Positions 20,633-33,021 are shown, counted from the first letter of the stretch. The stretch is DNA of 64,000 nt from Lepiota brunneoincarnata (GCA_023014365.1 JAEBUN010000030.1:434001-498000), one strand, 5' to 3'. Notes: generated by a model not told the origin, from the sequence alone. Program-made: numbers and translations.

Positions 20633-22499
20633 TGAAATGCGGATTACTTTACGAGATTGAAAACAAAGTTCGTTAACAGGTTCGCTAATTCCGACTTTAT
20701 AAGTTCGTGGGGGAGAGGTTGTCGCAGATCTCCAGAAATATATTCAATTCTAGTGTTTTTAGGGTTTTGGTACGTTATTCTCTTAGTCTCCAACTAGACA
20801 GACAGTTGTTCTATCTGAATACAATGGGAACTTTTGACGGTCATTGCTATATAATATGTTAACTAATATCTTCACGATTCGATAAGTCAGGCAAAACGCA
20901 AGCTTTCGCAATCAGTGAACCTCCGTAGACCTAGCAGACAACGTGTTCTAACGGGCCCTAGCGTACTACGTCCTTTTCTCTTGACAATACTGTAAATTTA
21001 CACTACCCAGCGAGACAGGCTTTTGACAAGCTCCTGCAGTAAGTGTCTTTAAGCTAGTAGGCCTAGCGGACGGCATTATCTAACGGGCCCTAGCGCACTA
21101 CAGCTTCTGAACAAGGCAATAAAACTTTTATACTACTCAGCAAGACAGGCTTCTAGCGAGCTCCTGCAGTAAGTATCTTTAAACTAGATAGACCTAGTGG
21201 ACAGCATTTTCAACGGGCCCTAGCGTACTATGTTCGCTTCTCAATTAAACAGCTCTACAATTCAATGGTATACTTCTGAGGCAAGGCCTCTAAGAGGAAC
21301 CCAAAGAAATGGAAGTTAGTGAACTTTTCTACTTAAGAACCGAAGAGGCGTAGCAACTCGTATTCAGTTCTCGAGTCAAGCAGAAGGGTCTGTCAATATC
21401 TCAATTGTTTCAAAGGGTCTGGTTTTAAAGAGTATAACTCTTTAAGTCTCTGGTGGTCTTATGACCGAAGAAAATCGCGTAAAATTGCTTTATATTCCTA
21501 TCCTAATCGACCATACAATCAGGGGGGGGAAATAGGCAAGCGGTTTCTTTCTCCCATGTAATTTACAGACGAGTTTTTATAACAATATACAATTAACTTA
21601 TGGGTATACCTGAAACAAGCCTTCAGCTTCATCATTTTATTGTCTCCTCATCATTTAGGAGCATCATTCTAGGAGTTCCGATATCAGCGACATCAATTTG
21701 CTCTCAGGGACTTGCTCCCTAGGTGCCTGGCTATTTATATCACAGCCAGCCGGGTTAGCAAGTTTCCTCACTAACGTTTATCTATTGGTTTTTATTTTAT
21801 TCTCAGACTCTCCACACCTGAGCTTTTCAACCCTAATGTTCTAAAGTCCACTTCCATAGTCTTCAGGTAGTAGACTAACACTAGAATTAATTAGCTTATT
21901 CTATTCTTATCAATCTTCATTTTCAAGTTCATCATTTCTGATCTCTCTTTGTTTCTATGAGGGGGCATCCTTCCCTGAGTACCCTCGGGGATACCCCCAT
22001 TCGATCCCTTAGGTTTCAATATCATCAGAACCGTTTCAAGGGGACATTCTTGTCAGGGCATTCAGCTAATCCCTACATTCTTTTGTCAAGATTCACTCCC
22101 GGACCTGTTATTATGACTAGGTACCATCCAGATGACATAGGTGTTGCGACTCGTCCGCTTTCTAAGGCAGAGGCGAAGAAATGGGTCTTTTTGTGCAGTC
22201 ATGAGTATCTTAACTAATATCTTAGTTAACACGGTATCGGATACAATGCTCGGGTACATTCATACCAGAGTCATTCTTCCATAGCCTTGTCACCCATAAG
22301 TTAGTTAACATCACTTTTACTTGTCTGGGTGTTCTGGTTCTGTTTCTGAGATGTCCGCCTTCACATATTTTAGATAGTATTCTAAATCTCTCGCACCCAG
22401 TGTCTGACCATGGCCATATACTGATATTATTCAGTAACGGAGAGTTAGTTACTTTATTAGCTAGTGATTTCACAAATGAAATGATTTTGCGGTGCAACA
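20633..22499 (+). mobile_element. 1.87 kb LTR-like element, copy A (inversion breakpoint)
   Basis: Starts TGAAATGCGGATTACTTTACG and ends GATTTTGCGGTGCAACA. There is no coding capacity. A unit of about 140 bp with AACGGGCCCTAGCG and CTCCTGCAGTAAG is repeated about 2.5 times at 20.93-21.24 kb. Inverted copies lie at 34311-36172 (B) and 49993-51859 (C). The left flank (GCGT) pairs with the outer flank of copy C (CCGT read in LTR orientation), and its right flank (CCGA) pairs with the other flank of C (CTGA), as expected if A and C recombined. It is called an LTR because of the TG...CA ends and short duplications. No internal region of the parent retroelement is in the window. Confidence 0.7.
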
Positions 22500-24674
22500 C
22501 CGAGTAAACAACCCATAGTAGTAGCTGTGGATACCTCATGGAGGGTGGTGGGATACTATATATATCAGAGAGATGTAGAAGACGCTAAGCTTATACATTA
22601 TGCGAAGTTTGGGTCAATATTATTGGACGAGAGACAGCAGAGGTATTCTCAGCCCAAGTGAGAGCTATGTGGCTTAAGAATGGTGCTGGAACAGGAGAAA
22701 TATTTATTGTGGGGATCAAGAAATCTAGTAGTGGAAACAGATGTGAAGTTTCTCTTTGGGATGTTAAACAACCCAGGAAAACTCCCGAACGCTACTGTAA
22801 ACTGTTGGGTGGACTTCATTAGATCGTTCCACTTCATGCTAGTACACAAAGAAGGGAAGACATTTGGGCTGGATGGACTGTCCAGACGACATTACTATCC
22901 CAGTGATGAGACAGCCTGTCGTTTCAACGACAGATCCGAGGACAAGGGAGAGGAGTTCGAGTTGATCAAAGAAGATCCGGGGGCTGCAGATCCGTTACCC
23001 TTGGAAGCCTTCTGTGATGAGATCGACAGTCACTCTGGCTTCAACCAGGGTCTGGCGCCTGATGTGTATGATTTCGAGTATGAGCTGGATCAAGCTCGGG
23101 AAGAGTACTTGGATGAACAACAGGCTAAGCTTAGGGTTATAGAAGACCCAGCATGCCCAGAAAACCACCGACAAGTACTAAGCTTAATGGTGGATGTCAG
23201 GCTAGTGCCAGATTTCGAAGAGGAAAAGTTGACCGAGATAGAGGAAGTGTATGATGAATCGCGTAGGACAGATACAGCACGAATACAAGATGGAAGAATA
23301 CCCAAAGTCAGGGAATTCCTGAAAACAGGGGGCAGTAGCGCAGCTGAAGGCTTGGATGAGCCGGATCTGCATAAGCTTAAGTATATGGTGGAGCATTTCT
23401 TCTTGGATGAAGAGGGGAGACTGTATAGGACGAGTCCTAGCAGTCAACATCAGCTAGTAGTGGATAAGGAGCAGCGTATGTATATGTTGCAAGCCAGCCA
23501 CGACTTCCTAGGACACAGAGGAATATACGCAACCACTAAGCTTATAACGCAGAGGTTCTGGTGGCTGGAAGTTGAAGGAGACGTAGCTTGGTATGTGCAA
23601 TCATGCCATCTATGCCAGCAACGGCAAAAGGTGATCATCAAGATGCCACCAATAGTAACGCCCATGCCATCAATATTCCAAGTGCTACATGTGGACACGC
23701 TACATATGACACCAAGTTCTAATGGGTGTAGCTACATTGTGCATGGAAGGTGTGGACTGTCATCCTGGATGGAGGCAAAAGCTTTGAGAAAAGAGAATGC
23801 TAGTTCGATTGCACAGTGGTTATTTGAAGATATCATTTGCCGATGGGACTGTATAGTGAAGATTGTCACGGACAACGGTTCTCCATTTAAGAAAGCTGTT
23901 CGATGGCTGGAAGAAAAATATGGGATAAAAGGAGTAACAATATCTCCTTACAATTCCAAAGCGAACGGGATTATTGAAAGAGCCCACTGGGATGTGCGGC
24001 AAATGTTGTACAAAGCTACAGATGGAGATGTCAAAAAGTGGTATTGGCACTTACTGCACGTTATGTGGGCAGATTGGATAACCATTAGAAAAGGAATGGG
24101 GTGTTCCCCGTACTTTCTGGTAACCGGAGCGCACCTGACGCTACCTCTGGATGTCAAAGAGGCCACTTGGCTAGTACAATTACCAAATAAGTACTTAACC
24201 ACGGCTGAGTTGATAGGATACCAAGCTCAGGCTTTGGCAAAACATGTTTGGCATGTTGAGGAGGTGCGTCAGCATGTTTCAGACACTAAGCTTAGCAAGG
24301 CTTGGGAGATGGAACGACAAGCAGTGCATAAGATAAAAGATTATCGCTTCGGCCCGGGAGATTTAGTATTAGTGAGAAACACAGCTATAGAGAGCTCAGC
24401 AGACAGGAAGATGAAACCCAGGTATCTAGGACCCATGGTGGTCATATCTAGATCAAAGGGAGGATCATATATCCTGGCAGAGTTGGATGGCTCTGTATGG
24501 CAGAATAAAGTGGCGGCATTCAGAGTAATTCCCTACTTAGCCAGAAAACATATGCCGTTGCTGCTGGAGTTACAAGAGTTGTTAGATCTGTCACCAGAGG
24601 GACTGAAGACCCTGGAGGGGACTACTGAGGATGAGCCTAGTGACAGATGGGAGCCAGAAGAGTTGGAGGGATAG
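22500..24674 (+). pseudogene. Element R pol, 3' part: RNase H and integrase
   Basis: From 22505 the frame reads SKQPIVVAVDTSWRVVGYY-like RNase H sequence once the LTR is left out. A TGA at 22659-22661 replaces an expected Arg codon (QPK-stop-ELCGL). From ATG 22680 there are 664 open codons: the end of RNase H (about residues 1-66, ...LDGLSRR), an integrase zinc finger ([10 protein letters not shown], then CHLCQQ, residues about 272-310), the integrase core with Asp in VDTLHM (about 338), Asp in TDNGSPF (about 397) and Glu in [11 protein letters not shown] (about 431), and a GPF-like C-terminal module ([10 protein letters not shown]). There is no chromodomain. The catalytic residues are intact, but RT lies 30 kb away on the other strand. 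Confidence 0.82.
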
Positions 24675-24750
24675 AAAAAACCTGATATTGTGGACAGAAC
24701 TATCTACTTATTGAAGGAAAACTATCCTGGGGACTGTAAAAGCGTTAGGC

Positions 24751-26097
24751 TTAAGTGGGGGAGGACTTGTCCAAGTCGGAAAGGTTGTGCAAAAGGCTTT
24801 TGAGATGGATGCGCTCTTGAATGAGGAATTGGAACCTCTTTAAGTTGGCTTCGAGTGAGGGAATAGCATCGATGAAGTCCCGGCTGAGCGAATTGAGGTT
24901 GCATTTGACTGACCGAGCGTTGTCACCGTGAGATTCGGATTCGTACTCATCGCGAGAGTGAGACAGGAGGTTTTGGAGTTCCTGGAGCAAATGAGCTGCC
25001 CAGGAGAGGTGTCAGAACCGTTAAGCTTAGCAAATAGAAGTAAGAAATTGCCCACCAGATAAGCCTGCAAAGGTGCGCTCATCGGAAGTAAACTCGGTAC
25101 GGGCATGCTTGGCAGTATTGGCATTGGTTTTGGCTAGAACCTGTTCAGCCCAGGCATAACAGCAGTGTTTAGTGTTCATATTGGGAACTTGACAATAGGG
25201 AAGAAGACGGACGGGGCCTTTAGACAAGGAGGACTTTTTGACGGCCTCCTAGCGAAGGATGAAGTCAGAATCAGTGGTTAGGGGGAGTAGAGCTGGCACA
25301 CCACGTTGGAGGTAGACAAACGATGCTTGCGATAAGGCGAGATTGCACGAACCTCTTCGACAATAGCTTGAGAGACCTCCTCATCAACCATCATGTCCTG
25401 AAGGCAAGCGATTATCTCAGCCAATGTAATAGGTTGAGAAGCAGCTATATTACCGTGTCAGCACCGGTTGCTCGGGAGTTGGAAGCACTGGTCATACTCT
25501 CAGCAAGCTCGGTATTGGTGTCTACCACAACAGCAGCAGAGACAGGGGCCTTGCGACCTTTGCGAGGCTAAGCTTATACATGAGGAGATGATTGGAGCCA
25601 AAAGAACGCTAAGCTTATGCGTTTGGGGACAGCAGAGCCTTTGGCAACGTTGGAGGAAGTAGAGCCAGTCATGGACGATGGGTTCTGAGCCTCTTCGGTC
25701 CTGGATTTGTGGGATTCTTCAGAATGAATGCGATTAATGCGGCTACAGCATTCAGAGAGCGCCTTATAGATCATGGGCATCTCATAAGATGAATGGTAGT
25801 TATTTTGGTAAATTTTGTAGAGCTTGCGGATACAGAAGACGTAGTCCTGGTTGACATAAAGCTTGATAGCCTCATTATTCTCCGATAACGCTTCAATATA
25901 AGCAGACTAGAAATGATTTAGAAACGGCGAGAGAAGCATGGAAAGAGTAGACATACCCCAGGGGCATCGAACGCAAGGAGAGCTTTCTTGACGAGGGGAT
26001 GAGCAACTTGGCTGTTTTGCAGGCGCTGAAGATGACCTTTGGCATTGCTGATGAGATCGTCGAGCTCAACCTGGAGATGGGGGATAGAAGAAGCCAT
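24751..26097 (-). CDS. Antisense accessory gene 2 of element R, unknown function
   Basis: A spliced frame runs opposite to pol between integrase and the 3' LTR. It starts MASSIPHLQVELDDLISNAK at 26097. Further exons read SENNEAIKLYVNQDYVFCI, YKALSECCSRINRIHSEES, VDTNTELAESMTSASN, NTKHCCYAWAEQVLAKTNAN and a Leu/Arg-rich tail (SLEANLKRFQFLIQERIHLK) ending at 24751. GT-AG introns separate several of these. I recognise no domain. The tail looks coiled-coil. An in-frame stop or mis-traced exon near 25.25-25.3 kb leaves integrity open. It contains three TAAGCTTA sites, mostly around intron or linker sequence. Confidence 0.45.
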
Positions 26098-26738
26098 TTT
26101 CTTGCGAAGGGTGTCTGCTAGAATGAGGCGTCGCTCCCTTGCTTTTATAAGAAAAGGCCGTAGGCAGTGATGACGAATCATAACGAGTGGATGAAGAGCA
26201 CCCTCCACCCTAAGCTTATGACCTGAGAGGCCTAGGAAACCTGTAATCTTGAGTAGCCAGCCTTTGACAGACTTGCTGAACCACAGTTGCCTTATTAGGT
26301 AACATGTTGCCAGGGTCTCGCAGTTATCAGTGTGCACAGGGATTCTGATGGAATGGTGAGGGCACCAATTTCAATTTGGCTAGGGGGAGATGGGTCCCAA
26401 GGGGTGCTTCAGTTTGACAGTTTGACACAAGCTTTTTCGCGAAGAGCTTTTTCAAACATCGTGGACAGGCTGGTTTGGGCAAACCAGAGCGGATGAGCTG
26501 GGTTGCTACACATTGCGGATCACGGCGCGTTGAGGGGCAATAGGCATCACAGAAGTGTCAGAGAAATATCTAATGAGCGTATAAGCGGCTGGAAGCCTTA
26601 GCTTAGCTCAGGGTCTTCAGAAAGGCCTCAAGCTTAACTCAGAAGGATACCAAGAGACAAGAATCTTTAATTATGAATGTATCTACAGGACAAAATAGGA
26701 TGTTACATTCAAGAGATAAAGGTATAAAAGGGGAGTGG

Positions 26739-28516
26739 CTAGTTTAAGTCCTCCAAGATAGACTCTGGATCCTGAGTCATCGGGAAAGCAAGGAAGAGAA
26801 GTGATTTGAGCTCCTCGAATTCTTCGTATGTCAAGACTCCCGGAAAGTTGTTGGTGAACTCAAAGAACGCCTCGACATCTTCAATGGAGTTGGCCATCCC
26901 CATCTCGACGAACGCCACGTCGTTACCTTCCAAGGCCATCTGGGTAGCTTGCATTTCCTGGACGAACTGATAAACCACCTGACGGTGGTGAAATGCTGAA
27001 GCCTCGTAAGCGACGCAGTTTGCCTCCAGGCTGACCAAGCTGGAGGACACAACACGTGCAAAAGTGGCCAGATCTAGAAAATAAAGAGAATAAGAAAGGA
27101 GAAAAATAGTGAACAAAGAAACTTACGGTATTCACTGGTCAGTGAAGACGTGACTAGGGCGTTTGCAACACCAGCCAAGACTTGCGGATGGTCTGCGAAG
27201 GTGCAGGGGTAATTATAGAGGTCGCAGCTGTGACACTTCTTACCCTTGCCCAGAGGCTCGCACTCCAACTTATGAGCAGTGCAGGAAGGACACCGAGACT
27301 GAGGTGGCACATACTGGGGTGGATGTCAAAACCTTCAGTAAGGAAACACGAAAAAACTTGGAGAACATACCGAAAGCTGGCTAGCTGCCAGCAGCCTAGG
27401 AAAGTCCTCACAAAAGAGCGGGACTGGGTGGCGGTATCCATGGTCCTGAATAAAGGCGGCCTCAGAGCGTTGAACGTGAACTCGGGGAATGTATTTCTTC
27501 ATCCGCATGTTGGAACTCTTCTTGGACAAAAGGATGCATTGTTGACGCGATGGGCCAGCATGAGGGGACTCTTGAGGGATCTCTGGAACCACCGGGCTAG
27601 GCAAACGAGAAAGGACGGGGGTTGGAGAAGCTAAGAATGCATCTTGAAAAACAAAAGTCGGTTCTTGAGGGGCAGGCGAAGGCTCCAGAAGGAGCTCCAA
27701 ATCTGGAGAAGGTGAAATCTCCAGGGCGCTTGCAGGAGACTTGACTGGAGCGCCAGCTAAGTGAGGTGGTGATGGTGTTGGGCACCTAGGCAAAGCCAGC
27801 ACATGTTGCCCATCCAGAGAAGAGGACCAGCTAAAGATTTTAAAGAGGTCGGCTTGAGAGACCTCAGGGACTGGAGAACGCGATGACGAGTTAGAACCCA
27901 CCAGGAATAAGGGGAGAGGGGGCAGCGACATTGAACTGGACGAAGCCTCTGTGGATAATCCACCAGAGGGCCCACCAACGGGGATACCTGATGAGGGTTC
28001 TGTGGAAAATCTGGCAGAGTGCTTGTCGGTTGGATTGCACAATGACACGATGGAAATCACGCGTCTTGGCACTGGAGTGGCCAAGGGAGAGGCCGGCGGA
28101 GGAGTTGGTTCACAGGGCGGAGAGTATGGTGGAGGAGGAGTCCTTGCCACACCTACCTGACAATTTCCGCAAGCTCCTCGAGCTCCTTGCCCTCCTCTAG
28201 CCCTCCTAGTACACGGTGCTGGTGGTTCCCATTGAGGCAGGAGGTTGCGACGTGCTGGTAGGCGAATAATGAGACCTAAAAGCAGAGAAAAACATGAGTG
28301 ATGACAATGAGAATGGGGGAAAAATGCGACTTACGTTGCGCAATTGAAGGAGAAGACGCATTTCCTGGAGCCATAAGGACGCTCCTTGGCTCGGTATAGT
28401 CTGAAGACAGTGTTAGCAAGACAAGGACAACAGTAAAGCGAACATTGCTTACTAGAGGAAGAATCTGAATCTTCATCATGACAAGCTCTCTTGTTGCTGC
28501 GCATATTTCTGTCCAT
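26739..28516 (-). CDS. Antisense accessory gene 1 of element R with Zn2Cys6-like cluster
   Basis: The likely start is MDRNMRSNKRACHDEDSDSS at 28516, followed by four introns with GT-AG ends. The long exon 3 is Pro/Ser-rich (TPPPPYSPPCEPTPPP..., SPSPDLELLLEPSPAP) and ends DFPRLLAASQLS. Exon 4 encodes CPSCTAHKLEC-x8-CHSCDLYNYPC: spacing C-x2-C-x6-C-x8-C-x2-C-x6-C, the pattern of fungal binuclear zinc clusters. The last exon (27.07-26.74 kb) is acidic and helical and ends PESILEDLN. I saw no stop inside the exons as traced. It is transcribed against the retroelement. A DNA-binding role is inference from the cluster. Confidence 0.55.
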
Positions 28517-28833
28517 TGTTGCTGTGGGCGGGCATAGAAGACTGGAAGTTGAGATGAAAATAGACAAGTGAGAAGTGAGAGGGAGAATGAAAGAGAGGAA
28601 ACGAGACCTTTGGACTTTTAAAAAGACCCAATAACGAGATAAAAATTTAGGCTATAGCAACAAGAAGTTGATCTATACATTTAAACTTGGTGACATGACA
28701 TCATCTTGGAATAAGCTTAGCGAAAGTATGCTACTCTCGAAGCTGGTGAATGTTCTAGAACATAGAGTGCATCAGAGAGACTCAGATACTGCGAATTTGA
28801 AGGAGATAATGACTGAGGACAGTCAGCAATTGG

Positions 28834-28844
28834 TTAGGGGGAGA
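28834..28844 (+). promoter_or_regulatory. Polypurine tract of element R
   Basis: TTAGGGGGAGA lies directly before the TG of the LTR at 28845, the expected position of the plus-strand primer. It orients element R on the plus strand here. Confidence 0.7.
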
Positions 28845-30095
28845 TGATACGCCGATTTCACGCCTATACATGAATTCCGTACTCCGGAACGATTCTCTAC
28901 ATAGAATCATTGGCTATATCATTAAAGAACTCTATAGAGGATTGGTACTATGTCCCGTAGTAGCCAGTTCAACCAAATTGAGGATATTCAAGCCTCGGAA
29001 GTGTTCAAACCAGCTCATTATCACTAAGCTTAGTGAACCAAGCTATCAGAACACTCTCCAGAGGGATTCCGGACTCTACATAGCCTATCGAGTATACTCC
29101 AGTCGCATCAAGGGACCTTACGAGCAGTTTTCTGATGAACTCGGATTTGTTGGAACCTAAAGAATGTACATAGTGGCTGTTACAGGGGTATTACACCCAT
29201 AGCGAGCCCAATAATGATGACCAGACCACAGAACGGAACATCCAACATTCGGGAGGCGACACCCGATGCCCAAAACCCTAAACATATCAAAGACTCATAA
29301 TTAACAAGTGCTTTGTGGGTCCTGGCACCTCAGCATACTGCTTGACTGAGATTAATTACAATGGATCAAGGGATTGTACATACGCCATACATTCCAATCA
29401 TAATTGATCTGGAGGTTTAACGCGCTCATGTGGATGCAGAATAATGCAGACGAGCACGGAACACGTCTGGCTGGATTGCCATTTATCAATCAGAGAAAAA
29501 CCCATAACCCAGGGCAAGGTAGAAATGCTGCCAAACCTTCCAAAATATTCTGCAGTACCTGTAACAATTAAGCTTATTGTTTTCTATTTCATATTTACTA
29601 TCTCTCGCATGTATCTAAACAATATAAATATGGTCGCGCTTGTTCGTGGAGAAGCAAGAGGTCTCACCCCCACTTCCACATGCAAGTCTGCGAGCCGTGA
29701 TCAAGAACGGTTTCAGAGGACTATTTGGTGTGCATCGTTAAGTGTGATTTCTTTGGTCGTCGACCAACCCAGAGACAGAGACAGAGACAGAGAACAGAGT
29801 TCAGAGACCAGAGACCAGAGACTAGAGACCCTGTGCTTTGAATTGACAGGGATTGTCCTTTCACTGTTGCACTGTATGGCTAAGATAACTTCAACGGCTG
29901 TTTGTTAACCTCTAAAAACACTATTCTCCTGAATTTCGCTGTCAGAACGCACCCCCAGAACACCCTAAAAGATGAAACTGTTCATTATCTATCTAATACT
30001 ACTTGTATTAACTTAAGCTTATCGAATTTTGACTAAGCTTAGTGAGAACAAGCCATTTATCTATATTAAAACCCACGAAGGTTTCCACCTTTTCA
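28845..30095 (+). mobile_element. 3' LTR of element R
   Basis: 1251 bp, TGATACGCCGATTTC...CCACCTTTTCA. A solo copy lies at 44768-45967 on the other strand, about 95 percent alike by eye but lacking a block of about 100 bp near the 3' end. That extra block (about 29945-30045) brings two TAAGCTTA sites, and the LTR has four in all. There is a CAGAGA-type simple repeat at 29.77-29.83 kb. The bases after the end are ACGG. Confidence 0.8.
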
Positions 30096-30099
30096 ACGG

Positions 30100-30336
30100 G
30101 CACAGAAGCAATGGTGGGAGGAAGAATTTATTATGGTTCAATATGAAATGCAGTGGACAGTCAGGTACTTCCTTCATCTACAGAACATGTGGATTGAACA
30201 GGATAGCGGTGATGCCGAACCTGCCAGTCTGGCAGCATATGCAGCCCGAAAAGTGGCAATGTGGGGCAAAATGGTGGCTCATGCTAATTCTTCATTTAGT
30301 CAAGTGCTAGACATTGCTGATCATCCCACGCAATGA
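30100..30336 (+). pseudogene. KDZ-like transposase, C-terminal fragment
   Basis: QYEMQWTVRYFLHLQNMW followed by LAAYAARKVAMWGKMVAHAN resembles the last part of Kyakuja-Dileera-Zisupton transposases (WTVRWF... and GHACYAARQAAMW...). The 5' part is cut by the element R LTR. Identification rests on these two short blocks and is tentative. The TET/JBP-like fragment at 20.0 kb is a typical companion of such elements. Confidence 0.4.
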
Positions 30337-30428
30337 TGTTTGGGATACTTATTACAGCTACTGAATAGATATATATATACAGATTATGATTCATCACATG
30401 ACTGATTGATCTTTCTCTTATCAACCAA

Positions 30429-31498
30429 GTGATCTTGACCTTTGCCAAATTTTTCAACCACACAATGCAGCAAACTTCTTCACACGCCCCAAGCGATGAA
30501 TCTGACTCTGTCCCATCATCACAAGAGATCGTATCCTATTGTGACTCACAGCTCCATGCAATATTACTTGCCATCCAAAATTCCACTGGTGAGAAGGAAG
30601 CATGGATTACTGAAGGCATAGAAAAAGAACTGGTATGTGTGTGATGATTGACATTTTCTCAGCTCATTCCGATTGTTGCCATTTGACATGATGTTAGCAT
30701 TTCTCAATGATTGCCATTGGCTTGGCCACGGCAAGCGGCTGATTGCTGAATGTGCCACCAGTTACACAATACCTGGCCTGGCACCACCTAGACCCACACA
30801 CAGAAAATGTGCTAGATCTGGCCATGCTTCTCTCCCTTGATGCCAGAAATCATCCAAGCCACCCAACTGGCACTGCCCCAAGCTACATTGCCGATTGGTG
30901 GGAACGTAACACAGCGCTGAGCAAGGACGATTTTATTAATGTTACAAATGTGACTGAATGCCTGGAACATCATTACAAAGTGATGCAGTCGAGCTATGCT
31001 GTGGCTTCCTCCTATTCCACCTCAGATAAGCACCCATTTGCACCCGAACCCCACCTTGACAAAGGGTGCCCCAGATGCAAAATGTACCGTGGTGCTGCCA
31101 TGGATGCGCTCCATCAATTACATAGCCTCTGAATAAAGATACAGACTGCCGAGTCTTCTGCCAAGAATGAATGGCTCCTCGTAATGCAGCGAGCCTCTGC
31201 ATTTCATCAGCTTCATGAGCAGGCCACTCTAAAGGAAACGGAAGTCCCATCGCTTGGGTATCAATCAGGTTCAGCTGACGGCAATGCACAAGGCAGCTTG
31301 CCGGCCGCAACACTAGCCACCAGCACCTCAAGCATAAAGGCTGGAGCTTCGGCAATGATGGCGGCCACATCACGACCTCAACAGCGCCAAAACCCGGAAT
31401 ACTTCAGCGCCTGTGATGCCAAAGCCAATGCCTTCTCGAATCAAGGCCCCAACAAATTCTGCATTAGCCAAATGATTCAGGGAACATTCAAGCACTGA
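30429..31498 (+). CDS. Hypothetical spliced ORFs downstream of the KDZ-like fragment
   Basis: Three open stretches (30429-30644, 30743-31132, 31184-31498) could be exons. The middle one has WWERNTALSKDDFINVTNVT and a C-x2-C pair in KGCPRCKMYRG. No family is recognised. The frames change between stretches and I could not confirm all splice sites. Confidence 0.3.
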
Positions 31499-31667
31499 GC
31501 ACCAGTGGCTTCAGAGTGAACCATCACTCAAATGGACATGGGGAGTGGATCTTGATAACAATGATATCCGGCAGATGCACTGTGCTGCCGACAATAATTA
31601 CAAGGTCCCTCACTCTGGGTACAATTGTTCCCTCTGGCAAGGTCATTTCTGAGGAGAGGATTCCATA

Positions 31668-33021
31668 ATGCCTTCTCTCCCAGGCTCAGGTACATGGCAA
31701 CCATCTTCTATCCTGTCAAATCAACCCGGCCAGACCGAGTTACATTCCGATGATATACCGGCACACTTTCAGGCCTTCCCTCTTTCCCGTGTGCATCAGG
31801 TGGACACTCATGCACCCCATTCACCATCATCATCTTTTGCGTTGGGCCCATCACCATCTGCTGTATTCACTTGCTTGTTGCCGAGCACTTGGCCTGCTGG
31901 CCATGTTGTTGCTGAACCTACCCTTCCTGTGCCACACAAAGGAGCCTCAGATGCTCCCTTTCCCATCCAACCATTGCCACCCTCTCCATCCCCTACAATT
32001 CACCGCATGGACACTGCCAGTGCACTCCAATGCTTGCTGAGACTACCCATTCCCTGCAATGCCCCTGACACACAGTTTAGGACCCTTTCCTTGTCCTCGG
32101 CCAACTCATCTAATGATGGTCTTCTTTCTGCAGCTGCATTAGCGCTCCATCTTGATGCTCCCTTGCCAACTCCCATCTTGCCTGAAGCCAGGTCTGCCAC
32201 AGCTGGCTCATTTGTGCATCATCGCCTCAGGTCAGGCTCGAGTGGCCAGAGCCTGGACTCTGACATTCTTGCAAATGCCACTTATGCCCTCGATAATGCT
32301 GCTGCCATGCTATTGGCTATAGCAGCTGAAGACGTTGTGTCAATGACTGGCCCCCACTCCTCAACCTCTTCTTCTTCAACTGGCCAGAGCTTAAGCTCTG
32401 CCATTCTTACAGATGCCGCTCATTGCCTGCATAATGCCTCCCTTGGTCTCTTGAATGTATTCAATCATGGCAGCCTTGCTCTCACCAATCCTCACTCCCA
32501 AACTCCCAGTTCAAGTAGTAACAGTGTGACCTCTGCCGCCCTTGCCAATGCCACTTATGCCCTCGATGTTGCCATGGACATGGCAACCCTCTCATTATCT
32601 GCATCCAATAATCCCCTGGCAGCAGGCGACCAGGGCCACAACATCCTTGCGGAATCTCCTCAATCAGTCGCAAGTGGCAGCAGCCTTGATTCTGGTGTCC
32701 TCGCCAATGCCACCACTGCCCTTCACAATGTTACCACATGTGAGTCGGCCGGCACCTGAACCCTACTGAAACTTACAAATTTCCTCCCCACTCAGATGAC
32801 AATCATAGTTCAGGTGGGGAAATCTTTGATGAATCAGACACATCCTCCTCCCCTTCTCTCTCCCCTGTCCTTGCTTTCCAAGCACTTTGCCTGCCTCCCT
32901 GCCCCCCCAGCTCAGCCCCACTTCTTTCATCAGGGGAAGCAGCTGATCAAGGTACATCACGCTCTGCCGCCTATACTGCCAAGGACTTTCAGACATTTCG
33001 CAACCCTGATGACTATGCATA
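31668..33021 (+). CDS. Hypothetical Ser/Ala-rich protein with four internal repeats
   Basis: ORF 31668-32759 (363 codons), perhaps continuing after an intron to about 33021 (...FRNPDDYA). The second half contains four diverged copies of a unit like SLDSDILANATYALDNA, spaced about 50 residues apart. The first half is Pro/Ser/His-rich and of low complexity. No signal peptide or catalytic motif. The open frame and repeats argue for a real, TE-carried protein, but the function is unknown. Confidence 0.4.

Larger units (their letters stand above)
22500..30095 (+). mobile_element. Gypsy element R, 3' half (RNase H to 3' LTR)
   Basis: This half carries the end of pol, two antisense spliced genes, a polypurine tract and the 3' LTR. 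Its 5' half is on the minus strand at 51.86-64.0 kb. It contains 15 of the 22 TAAGCTTA palindromes. Left boundary: the 1.87 kb LTR copy A. Right boundary: the LTR end at 30095, followed by KDZ-like sequence. Confidence 0.75.

Noticed and set aside
20633..22499. Helitron as an explanation for the 1.87 kb repeat
   Set aside because: No TC start, no CTRR end with hairpin, and insertion is not between A and T. Ends are TG...CA with short duplications.
22222..22539. ORFs inside the 1.87 kb LTR-like copies
   Set aside because: They recur in A, B and C but change with small indels, show no domain and no codon constraint by eye.
29765..29835. CAGAGA repeat in the element R LTR as a regulatory array
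   Set aside because: Simple-sequence repeat that varies in length between the two LTR copies; no further support.
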